Shown here: positions 52,557 to 64,000 of the stretch, piece by piece | Position numbering within the stretch: the first letter of the stretch is position 1 | How the letters are laid out: each line of letters starts with the position of its first letter | Source: Loigolactobacillus coryniformis subsp. coryniformis KCTC 3167 = DSM 20001 | Lineage (GTDB): Bacteria > Bacillota > Bacilli > Lactobacillales > Lactobacillaceae | Length of the DNA: 64,000 bases | Direction: 5' to 3' | Assembly (NCBI RefSeq): GCF_002706425.1 | Contig: NZ_CP017713.1 | Location: forward strand, 2,666,001-2,730,000 | Translations under genes and position numbers: made by a program | Notes under the pieces: generated by a model | The model's input: the letters and a program-made list of their open reading frames with translations, nothing else | The model's database searches: none | What the model was told of the DNA's origin: nothing

Positions 52557-53495
52557 CTACTTATCGCGCAAATTGCGGCCAGTCAGATTTAAAAAGACCG
52601 TTTCTAGGTCGATCTGTTGCTGATCGACACTGTTGACGACCACACTCTGCTGGATCAAGGTCAGCAATAATTGATTCAGATCATTACTTTCCACTGTGAC
52701 TGTGATCAACAGCTGCGTCGCAGTCAAGCTCGCTTTGATCACCCCAGGCTGCTGCTTAATATCAGCCAGTATCACGGCTTGCGGGTTTGCAACGGTGATC
52801 AGAATATTTTTTTGTGCCGTCACTAAATTAACTAATTCCGGCTCAGTACCAGTCGCAATGACTTTACCCTGATCAATGATCACGATTGTATCGGCTAATC
52901 GTTCCACTTCTTCCATATAGTGACTGGTGTAGATCAAAGTTTTACCGTCCCGACGCATTTGCTCAATTGTTTCCATAATATAATTACGTGACTGTGGATC
53001 AATGCCTACCGTTGGTTCATCCATGATCACAAACTCCGGTTGGTGCACAATTCCCATTGCAATATTCAAGCGGCGCTGCATACCGCCAGAAAAGGTTGCC
53101 GGCTTATCCTTTTTACGTTCCCACAAACCAACTAACTTAAGCGCATCTTCAGTAGCACTTTTCAAAGCTTTACCGCGCAAGCCATATAAGCCACCGAAAT
53201 AGCGAACATTTTCTTCCGCACTTAAATCATAATACAATGCCAATTCTTGCGGGACCATACCAATCCTTTTTCGCAATTCCTGGTTGCCTTCCGCTACTTG
53301 ACCGAACAACCTGACTTCACCGGCGGTTTTCCGTAACAAACCCACAATCATATTGATAACCGTAGACTTACCAGCCCCATTTGGTCCCAATAATCCTAAA
53401 ATTGTCCCTGGTTGTACTACAAAGGAAACATCATCTACCACTACACGCGATCCGAATTTTTTGGTCAGGTGTTCGATCTCAACAATTGGCGCCAT
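52557..53495 (-). CDS. ABC exporter ATP-binding protein
   Basis: A 312-aa ATPase of the DrrA/YbhF type: Walker A LLGPNGAGKST, Q-loop VPQELALYYDLS, signature FSGGMQRRLNI, Walker B FVIMDEPTVGID, and SHYMEEVE at the switch. The C-terminal 80 residues are an accessory domain. I start at the ATG at 53495 with GGAGGAAG upstream; an extension of six codons is possible. It leads the operon. Confidence 0.93.
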   Translation of the reverse strand: MAPIVEIEHLTKKFGSRVVVDDVSFVVQPGTILGLLGPNGAGKSTVINMIVGLLRKTAGEVRLFGQVAEGNQELRKRIGMVPQELALYYDLSAEENVRYFGGLYGLRGKALKSATEDALKLVGLWERKKDKPATFSGGMQRRLNIAMGIVHQPEFVIMDEPTVGIDPQSRNYIMETIEQMRRDGKTLIYTSHYMEEVERLADTIVIIDQGKVIATGTEPELVNLVTAQKNILITVANPQAVILADIKQQPGVIKASLTATQLLITVTVESNDLNQLLLTLIQQSVVVNSVDQQQIDLETVFLNLTGRNLRDK

Positions 53496-53654
53496 CCGAC
53501 TTCCTCCAAACATGCTTTTATTTAAGCATACGGTAAAAAGCCAACAGACACCAGTTTAAGCCGTTATTTAATGAGTATTGTAGAAAAAAAGGCAGCAGGC
53601 AGCTACTAGTACAGAATAATGAATTAAAAGGACGTAGGTCTATTTTATTTATGC
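53496..53654. other. Upstream region of the ABC-2 operon up to the IS30 end
   Basis: About 160 bp with GC-poor sequence, a TACAAT box (near 53576) on the minus strand, and a GGCAGCAGGCAGC stretch ahead of a run of seven A. No gene. An IS30 element separates this region from the rRNA operon. Confidence 0.4.
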
Positions 53655-54754
53655 GCCTTGAATTGTCAAATTAAGTGCAATTTTTGATTATGATAGATCT
53701 CATATGGTGTTTTCCAATTTAAACATTTCCGTGGCCTTTTATTCAGCCGATCAACGAATTCTAAAATGACGGTATCCGAAATTGGATCCATATCTTGATT
53801 TTTAGGCAGGTACTCGCGGATTAAGCCATTTGTATTTTCATTTGACCCACGTTGCCATGGGGCATGAGGATTTGGAAAGTAAAACTCAATACCAAATTCT
53901 TCAGTTAGTTGATGATGTTTAGCGAATTCCTTGCCACGGTCGGGCGTAATCGTACCCAAGTGTTCTGGTGGCAGATCTTTTAGTAGTCTTCGAATAGTAG
54001 TGGTCACACTGGCTGAGTTTTTCTTAGCTGCTTTATGCATTATTAAGTATCTTGAACAACGGTCAACCATTGTGACCACACAAGATCTGCCAGTTTTGCC
54101 AGCTACAGTATCGAGCTCCCAGTGGCCAATCTGAGTCCGCTTATTGGCAGACTCAGGTCGTTCTTGGAGTGTATGCGATATAGGAATCTTCCCGCGACGT
54201 TCCTCATAACCTTTTTTATGGCGCGATTTACCATGATGTCTAAGCTTTCTGATCACCCCTCTGGCACCTCGTGATGAAAGCTTCTGATCAAATAAACCGG
54301 AGTAGATGCCACGATAAATCGTGGTATAGCTGATCTGAAATGATGAGGTCTCTAATTTTAAGCGTGCGGCAATTTCTTCTGGTGACCATTGTAGATCCAA
54401 GAATAAATGCCGGATTAATTGAAGCAATTGGTGATCAGAAAGTAGCGACCGGCGTCCACAATGAGATTTTTGAGCTTCGTAGCGCTCTTGAGCAATAGAA
54501 GGTGAATATGCCGATCTATTTCGCGATAACTCACGGCTAACTGTCGACGTTGCTCGACCAATTGTTTGGGCAATTGAAGTCAGTGAAGCCTGATTATTAT
54601 GCATCAGGAATATCGTTTCGCGTTCACTCATGGTAAGATGTTTGTATGGGCTCATGATTATGTGCTCCCTTCGATGGTTGTCTTCGCAAACACCATTTTA
54701 CAGGGATTCATATCATGAGTCTCTTTTGTTGCACTTAAAGTATAAATTCAAGGC
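53655..54754. mobile_element. IS30-family insertion sequence abutting the rRNA-operon terminator
   Basis: The left end is GCCTTGAATT, then six bases, then TTAAGTGCAA; the complement of the right end has the same GCCTTGAATT, six bases, TTAAGTGCAA. Length is about 1.1 kb, with one transposase gene inside. The right end lies just two bases after the seven-base T run of the 5S rRNA terminator. Exact ends may extend one or two bases further. Confidence 0.85.
53666..54655 (-). CDS. IS30-family transposase
   Basis: A 329-aa DDE transposase: helix-turn-helix part LTMSERETIFLMHNNQASLT and GRATSTVSRELSRN, then WELDTVAGK, ITPDRGKEF and RGSNENTNG for the catalytic triad, and RPRKCLNWKTPYEI at the C-terminus. 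It is intact. It belongs to a different IS30 subgroup from the element at 43.9 kb. Confidence 0.95.
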   Translation of the reverse strand: MSPYKHLTMSERETIFLMHNNQASLTSIAQTIGRATSTVSRELSRNRSAYSPSIAQERYEAQKSHCGRRSLLSDHQLLQLIRHLFLDLQWSPEEIAARLKLETSSFQISYTTIYRGIYSGLFDQKLSSRGARGVIRKLRHHGKSRHKKGYEERRGKIPISHTLQERPESANKRTQIGHWELDTVAGKTGRSCVVTMVDRCSRYLIMHKAAKKNSASVTTTIRRLLKDLPPEHLGTITPDRGKEFAKHHQLTEEFGIEFYFPNPHAPWQRGSNENTNGLIREYLPKNQDMDPISDTVILEFVDRLNKRPRKCLNWKTPYEIYHNQKLHLI

Positions 54755-54756
54755 AC

Positions 54757-54791
54757 AAAAAAACAGCCAAGCCATTACTGACTTGACTGCC
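54757..54791 (-). terminator. Terminator of the rRNA operon
   Basis: On the minus strand CAGTCAAG pairs with CTTGGCTG (one wobble) around a 10-nt loop, followed by seven T. Confidence 0.88.
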
Positions 54792-54803
54792 TTTTTAAAA
54801 GTG

Positions 54804-54919
54804 CGTGGCAACGTCCTACCCTCGCAGGGGGTGCTCCCCCAACTACTCTCGGCGCTAAGAAGCTTAACTTCTGTGTTCGACATGGGAACAGGTGTATCCT
54901 TCTTGCTATCGCCACCACA
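54804..54919 (-). rRNA. rrf: 5S ribosomal RNA
   Basis: The minus strand begins TGTGGTGGCGATAGCAAGAA and contains CCCATGTCGAACACAGAAGT, both typical of Firmicutes 5S rRNA. About 116 nt; ends are approximate. Confidence 0.96.
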
Positions 54920-55000
54920 CCACTTTCTGAGAACGTTGCGCTCTCAAAACTGGATATTCATTTCTTTGCCCTTAAACTAACACTACGTACATGCTACTTG

Positions 55001-59697
<4,697 letters not shown>

Positions 59698-59890
59698 TAA
59701 AATGAAAATTGATTGCTCAATTGATTTTGTTGCTAGCGAGTTATAATTCAAATTGAATTGACTTCGCAAATGTTTGCTTTATCTCGAACCGGTCCGAAGG
59801 CCGGTAAAAAATAAAGACCCTACACATTTGATTTGTCGAAACTTTGTTCAGTTTTCAAAGGTCTACCTTGTCGCTCAACACGACTTAATT

Positions 59891-59919
59891 AGTTTAACAT
59901 GTCTCATATAATCTGTCAA
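59891..59919 (-). promoter_or_regulatory. rRNA operon promoter P2
   Basis: -35 TTGACA (59914-59919) and -10 TAAACT (59891-59896), 17-bp spacer, on the minus strand. Confidence 0.8.
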
Positions 59920-59991
59920 GAACTTTTTTGAATAAGTTTTGAATATTTATTCAAGTTTTTGAATCAGTAACGTGTGACACGCAACTTTTAT

Positions 59992-60020
59992 ACTATACCA
60001 AGTTTAAATGTTTCTGTCAA
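59992..60020 (-). promoter_or_regulatory. rRNA operon promoter P1
   Basis: -35 TTGACA (60015-60020) and -10 TATAGT (59992-59997), 17-bp spacer, with an AT-rich stretch upstream that could act as an UP element. The 300 bp between P1 and the 16S start hold P2 and leader sequence but no gene. Confidence 0.85.
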
Positions 60021-60156
60021 CAACTTTTTTTAAATGATTTAAAATCATTTAAATGGATTGCTTTGAACACTTAAATTTGACAACTTAAATAATATACTAC
60101 GGTTTTAAATCAGCGTCAAGCATTAATTCATAAAAATTTACAATTCGCATGAACAT

Positions 60157-61005
60157 TCACTCTGTAGTTGCTTGGCGCAAGGTACGATCCAATGCACTAC
60201 CATAAGTTTCGCCAAATAAGTTAAGGTGTGCCATTAAGTAATAAGTCTGATACCACGCCACCCGTTGCTCATAGTTTGGACGTAGTGGATACACTTCATT
60301 ATAGGCTTGGTAGAAAGCAGCCGAAAAACCACCAAATAATTGAGTCATTGCTAAATCCATTTCCCGATCGCCGTAAAATACATCTGGATCTAGTAGCACT
60401 GGAGTACCGTCTTGTAAAAAGTTCACATTACCAGCCCATAAATCGCCATGCAATAAACTAGGCGTCACCGGCACCGTAGCAAAATATGCGCGTATCCGCT
60501 GACACAGTTGTTGGAGCTTTTGTTGGCGGGAATCATTCCAATAATGATTCCGACGCGCTAAATCGGCTAATACCATTAAACGCTGCTCAATATAAAAGTC
60601 TGCCCAACTATTTTGCCAGTGATTGTACTTAGGTAACTTCCCGGCTATAAAATCATGCGCTAGGCCAAATTGCGCTGCATGCTGTTGGTGTACTCGCGCA
60701 ACTGCACGACCTAAATCGGCGTCATCCCCTTGGCCTAAATCTAACCACTCTAATAGTAAATAAGCATCACCGGCAATTTCTCCGCTAGCAATAATCTGCG
60801 GCACACGGACTGCTGGCGCTAAAAGTTTGAGGCCTTCCTGCTCATGTTCAAAGAAAGCTGATTGCTGCTGGGCCTGCACCTTTAAAAAATAATGCTGCTG
60901 TACTGTATCGATCCGATAGGCTTGGTTGATATCGCCGCCACTGACTGCTGCTACCCGTTTGATTTCAGATAGTGGCAACTGCGCTAACCATGACTTTGTT
61001 AACAT
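60157..61005 (-). CDS. Fructosamine-3-kinase family protein
   Basis: A 282-aa kinase-fold protein. The N-terminal SEIKRVAAVSGGDINQAYRI and YFLKVQ form the nucleotide-binding lobe; LLHGDLWAGNVNFL and LLDPDVFYGDREMDLAM hold the catalytic and metal-binding aspartates of the FN3K/aminoglycoside phosphotransferase fold. It probably phosphorylates glycated amines (protein deglycation), but the substrate is untested. The ATG at 61005 follows GAGGAAG; a seven-codon extension is not supported. Confidence 0.9.
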   Translation of the reverse strand: MLTKSWLAQLPLSEIKRVAAVSGGDINQAYRIDTVQQHYFLKVQAQQQSAFFEHEQEGLKLLAPAVRVPQIIASGEIAGDAYLLLEWLDLGQGDDADLGRAVARVHQQHAAQFGLAHDFIAGKLPKYNHWQNSWADFYIEQRLMVLADLARRNHYWNDSRQQKLQQLCQRIRAYFATVPVTPSLLHGDLWAGNVNFLQDGTPVLLDPDVFYGDREMDLAMTQLFGGFSAAFYQAYNEVYPLRPNYEQRVAWYQTYYLMAHLNLFGETYGSALDRTLRQATTE

Positions 61006-61076
61006 TTTACTTCCTCGATTCTCCAATAAAACTGCTAAGTTACACGCATATCCTGTACTGGCTTCTTCTATAATAA

Positions 61077-61108
61077 AGCAAAAGCCACCCGTAAATTGGG
61101 TGGCTTCA
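61077..61108 (-). terminator. Terminator after the coiled-coil protein gene
   Basis: GCCACCC and GGGTGGC form a 7-bp stem (plus AA/TT ends) with a 7-nt loop, then TTTTG on the minus strand. Confidence 0.8.
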
Positions 61109-61112
61109 AATA

Positions 61113-62921
61113 CTATTTAGAACCAAGTACACTGGCATTCAATGAAATCTGGCTAGTCTCAATGACCTTTTCGTAATCACTTTGTTGTAATAAGAAGAGA
61201 TTACGCACACCGGCCTTGCCAGTCAGGATATTATTCGCCAAAGTCGATTGCTTTTCTAAATCAGCGATCACTGGTAATAAATCAACTTGTTCTGGCTTAT
61301 TTTCAACTAAGTAATCATAGAAATCGCTGGCCGTGTTGATCAGCAATTGACTGTGATTATTCGTGAAGACCATATTCTTCAACCACCAAATGATCAATTC
61401 ATTTTCAGTTGAAAAGACTTCTAATAAGACGCCTGCTTCATTTAGCAGTTGAATCGTCTCTTTATCGTTCTCGTTATATTCCTTAACCAATACTAAGCTA
61501 CCATTAGTCCGATAAAAGTTCTCACTGACAACCCGGTTAGCGTTATTTTGGTCAAGATATTGTGTGGCTGAAAGCTGGCCTTCTAGGTCAAAGACGTCCC
61601 GTTTGATGACTTTACCTTGACTATAGTAAAGCACATACCACAAGGTGTCGTCATCCCGCCGCTTCAACTGCATCACCGGTTGGTTATTTTGATCGCGCAC
61701 TAATTCAGAATGTGTGGCTTCATCCTTGGTGTACTGCCAGTCATCATTTTGTGGAATAATGTTATCCGCTGCCGCTTGTGGTTGATCACTGTCTTGCAAT
61801 GACTGATACAAATTCAATAATTGGGCATTTGGAGCCAGCAAGCCTTGTTGCTGATAATCGTGCCAAGTTGTCTGTAAGTAGTCGTTATAATCGACAGTAA
61901 TATAGGTTGGCGCCACCTGTGCCTGCTTAAAGGTTGCTGCCGTCGCCTGCAAGGCTGCTTTTTGTTCAGCGCTAGGTGTCCGTTCCAAATTACGTTCAAA
62001 GACAAAATAACGGGCTTCCTGATCCAGTACAACCTCATTTACACTTTCAGTCACTTGGAAATAATGCTCCAACTTTTTCTTCGTATTTTCCAATTGTGTT
62101 GTGTACTGCTGATGCCGATTCTGAGCGTTATCCAAGGCACTTTGAGTCGAAGTTAAACGCCGTTCTGCTGCTTGCCGCGCTTTTTCTCGATCCGCTTGCT
62201 TAGCATCGATCTCTTTTTGTAGCTTATCTAACTGTTCATCCAAAACATTTTGCTTGGACTTAATGTTGTCGACTTCTTTAGGTAATTCAGCCTGCCGCGT
62301 CTGCGCATTGTTCAGCTTAACTTCAACAACTTCGATCTGACGCTTGATGTCGTCTTTTTTCGCGTTCAAAACTTGAACGTGACTCTTTTGTTGTTCAGCC
62401 AAAGAGATCATCGTTGCCAAGTCAGTCTCTTGCTTGATCTTCTCGACCATGTCAGCTTCTTCTTGCTCGTAGCCCGCTAATTCTTCCTTAGCACCGTCAG
62501 CTTGCTTTTCATATTCGGCAATTGACTTGGCCACGTCTGCCTGCTGCTGCTCTACATTGGTCAACTGTTCCTGTGCCCGCTGTTTTTGCCGCTTAGTGTT
62601 GGCAAACTGGACCGTTGTCTCGTCCTCAACATCACCTTGCAAATCAGCAACTGACTGCTGATCCTTCTGCTCGTCTTCCTTGAGCGCTTCGATCTGAGGC
62701 ACAATCTTATTGATCTGGTTCAGCAACATTTTCCGCTCGGTAAAGAGTTGGTCGCGTAACTCATCTTTAACAGCTTTGAGTTGACTTTCCAAATCAGCTA
62801 ACTGATTTTCAGTGGCTGAACGTGTGTTGACGATATCCGTAAGCGTGACATCGCTGGCCGTGCTTGCTGTATCTGTTGATTTACTCGTTGTCTCCATCTC
62901 CATCTCATGATTATTATTCAA
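61113..62921 (-). CDS. Large coiled-coil protein with a TagE/DUF1975-like C-terminal region
   Basis: About 600 aa. Residues roughly 15-280 are a continuous Gln/Glu/Lys-rich coiled coil (for example ENQLADLESQLKAVKDELRD). The C-terminal part, about 330-600, has alternating strands such as LWYVLYYSQGKVIKRDVFD, FYRTNGSLVLVKEYN and LLEVFSTENELIIWWLKNMV, resembling the N-terminal accessory domain of glycosyltransferases like TagE or GtfA (my recollection). There is no catalytic domain, signal peptide or membrane helix. The start is uncertain: TTG at 62921 has AAGGTGA close by; ATG at 62903 and GTG at 62963 are alternatives. Function unknown. Confidence 0.75.
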   Translation of the reverse strand: MNNNHEMEMETTSKSTDTASTASDVTLTDIVNTRSATENQLADLESQLKAVKDELRDQLFTERKMLLNQINKIVPQIEALKEDEQKDQQSVADLQGDVEDETTVQFANTKRQKQRAQEQLTNVEQQQADVAKSIAEYEKQADGAKEELAGYEQEEADMVEKIKQETDLATMISLAEQQKSHVQVLNAKKDDIKRQIEVVEVKLNNAQTRQAELPKEVDNIKSKQNVLDEQLDKLQKEIDAKQADREKARQAAERRLTSTQSALDNAQNRHQQYTTQLENTKKKLEHYFQVTESVNEVVLDQEARYFVFERNLERTPSAEQKAALQATAATFKQAQVAPTYITVDYNDYLQTTWHDYQQQGLLAPNAQLLNLYQSLQDSDQPQAAADNIIPQNDDWQYTKDEATHSELVRDQNNQPVMQLKRRDDDTLWYVLYYSQGKVIKRDVFDLEGQLSATQYLDQNNANRVVSENFYRTNGSLVLVKEYNENDKETIQLLNEAGVLLEVFSTENELIIWWLKNMVFTNNHSQLLINTASDFYDYLVENKPEQVDLLPVIADLEKQSTLANNILTGKAGVRNLFLLQQSDYEKVIETSQISLNASVLGSK

Positions 62922-62963
62922 GTCACCTTGAAAAACCCACTTTTGCGAGCGTTCGCCGTTCAC

Positions 62964-63451
62964 ATCAATCGCTTACAAAAATAAGCTGTTTAGCCTAATT
63001 CTAATGCATTCGGCCGGTGGCATCAACTCAAGACACCAAATTTTGCTAAATTGTTAAATAAATGACCCGAAAATGAGACAAAAGCGGAGGCCTGCCGCAA
63101 TTATCTCTACTTTTTGACTTAAAAATTGGCCTAACCCGCAAAATCTAGTCATTTGCCGCTAAACAGCATTATATTATTAAAACTAATAAAATTAGTGTAT
63201 TGGTAAATCAAGCAAACAGCTAGCTTGCGGTTACTAGGCAACTAACTGTTTGATCAATTGCGCCGCTTGCCACTTCGTGTATTGTTGTGCTTGCAATTGA
63301 TTAGTCCGTCCAACTAATCTGACCATTAAGTGTCAATATTAGCCAATTTTTGCGCGCACCTGCAACGCTATTTTGAATTGTATACTTATACTTTACTCCA
63401 TATATATTCACGCAAAGTGTTGCCAGTAACACTGTTGTATATAACTGAATG
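62964..63451. other. Non-coding region with a possible gene remnant
   Basis: About 490 bp between two minus-strand genes. A short minus-strand frame ending near 63235 (MVRLVGRTNQLQAQQYTKWQ and nine more residues) could be the tail of a lost gene. A promoter for the coiled-coil gene must lie here, but I see no strong one. Otherwise nothing identifiable. Confidence 0.35.
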
Positions 63452-63479
63452 AAAAAAGCAGCGCTAGACTACGCCGCTT
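63452..63479 (-). terminator. Terminator of sdaAA
   Basis: AGCGGCG pairs with GCGCTGCT (wobbles) and is followed by six T on the minus strand, directly after the sdaAA stop. Confidence 0.7.
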
Positions 63480-63486
63480 ACAAAAA

Positions 63487-64000
63487 CTATTCAAAATCAC
63501 GATCTTGCCCAAAAATGCGCATCTTCATTTTGATGCCAGTTGGGGTTGCGGCCAAACCACCGCGGCCCGTTTCCCGCAGTGATTGTGGCATCTCTTCGCC
63601 AATCTTCTTCATCGCACCTACGACTTCGTCAGCCGGAATTTTATTAGTCAAACCTGCCAATGCCATATCTGCGGCTACCAACGCATTGGTCGCGCCGATC
63701 GCATTACGCTTGACGCAGGGCAATTCGACTAAGCCAGCGATTGGGTCGCAGACTAAGCCTAACAAATTACTCAACGCCATCGCTAGAGCTTCCGCTGATT
63801 GTTCCGGTGTGCCGCCAGCAATTTCTACTGCCGCCGCTGCCGCCATTCCTGACGCACTGCCAACTTCTGCTTGACAACCACCCGTCGCACCAGCAATCAT
63901 CGCATTATTGGCAATAATCATACCAAAGGCCCCAGCTGTAAATAAGAAACGAACCATTTGCTCATGAGACATATTTAGACGTTCCTGCAGCATAAACAGT
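63487..64000 (-). CDS. sdaAA: L-serine dehydratase, iron-sulfur-dependent, alpha subunit (C-terminal part)
   Basis: The frame continues past the right edge; about 171 C-terminal residues are visible. GATGGCQAEVGSASGMAAAA and GLVCDPIAGLVELPCVKRN hold the cysteines that bind the [4Fe-4S] cluster, and the end GIKMKMRIFGQDRDFE is typical. The enzyme converts L-serine to pyruvate and ammonia with the beta subunit, which would lie upstream, outside the window. Confidence 0.95.
   Translation of the reverse strand, partial: LFMLQERLNMSHEQMVRFLFTAGAFGMIIANNAMIAGATGGCQAEVGSASGMAAAAAVEIAGGTPEQSAEALAMALSNLLGLVCDPIAGLVELPCVKRNAIGATNALVAADMALAGLTNKIPADEVVGAMKKIGEEMPQSLRETGRGGLAATPTGIKMKMRIFGQDRDFE

Noticed and set aside
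53541-53655. A regulator gene upstream of the ABC-2 operon
   Set aside because: The stretch is too short and has no open frame; a TetR-like gene might have existed but nothing of it remains.

Overview
The window comes from a low-to-mid GC Gram-positive bacterium of the Lactobacillaceae. Support comes from AGGAGG-type ribosome binding sites, TTGACA/TATAAT promoters, the rRNA sequence, a Mn-responsive yybP-ykoY leader on a P-type ATPase, an mntH-usp pair, dtpT, a complete type II-A CRISPR locus and IS30 elements. A Loigolactobacillus coryniformis-like species is possible but not demonstrated. Most genes are on the minus strand.

Layout. 1-3.5 kb: the 5' end of tex, then a TrpXYZ-like ABC importer operon behind a long, multiply structured leader I cannot name. 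3.7-7.1 kb: a P-type cation ATPase with a small helical protein, behind a Mn2+ (yybP-ykoY) riboswitch and terminator. 7.1-9.6 kb: nadE and pncB (NAD salvage). 9.6-22.3 kb: a minus-strand cell-surface polysaccharide cluster with three upstream glycosyltransferases, rfbA-C-B-D for dTDP-rhamnose, a Wzz/pseudo-BY-kinase fusion, a second Wzz-like protein, an EpsG-type polymerase, UDP-galactopyranose mutase and two more glycosyltransferases. Its spacers hold a 120-bp tandem duplication and related hairpins. 22.4-23.6 kb: a heavily decayed membrane-protein gene. 23.6-26.8 kb: nagR, nagA and proC. 26.8-28.9 kb: a group IIC intron docked at the terminator of a tRNA-Tyr/tRNA-Gln unit. 29-33.5 kb: a metallophosphoesterase, dtpT, a small inverted-repeat element, an NAD(P)-binding protein and msrA.

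33.6-41.8 kb: an intact type II-A CRISPR-Cas system: 31 repeats and 30 spacers of 30 bp, csn2, cas2, cas1, a tracrRNA on the opposite strand, and cas9 (1354 aa with both nuclease centres). 41.9-45.7 kb: an ABC exporter whose ATPase gene is split by an IS30 insertion, then a broken DUF2000 gene. 45.8-49.7 kb: an ABC half-transporter and mntH-usp. 50-50.2 kb: tRNA-Glu and tRNA-Thr. 50.3-53.5 kb: a three-gene ABC-2 exporter operon. 53.7-54.8 kb: a second IS30 element abutting the terminator of a complete rRNA operon (16S-23S-5S, two strong promoters). 60-64 kb: a fructosamine-kinase-like protein, a coiled-coil protein with a TagE-type C-terminal region, and the 3' end of sdaAA.

Themes. Manganese is handled from both sides: import by MntH with a MntR-like operator, and probable export by the riboswitch-controlled P-type ATPase. 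Two unrelated mobile elements (the group IIC intron and an IS30) sit immediately after stable-RNA terminators. The less characterised signals are the pseudoknot-capable leader at 3.3-3.5 kb, the duplicated hairpin-bearing element in the polysaccharide cluster, the Wzz protein with a dead kinase domain, and the coiled-coil protein at 61-63 kb.
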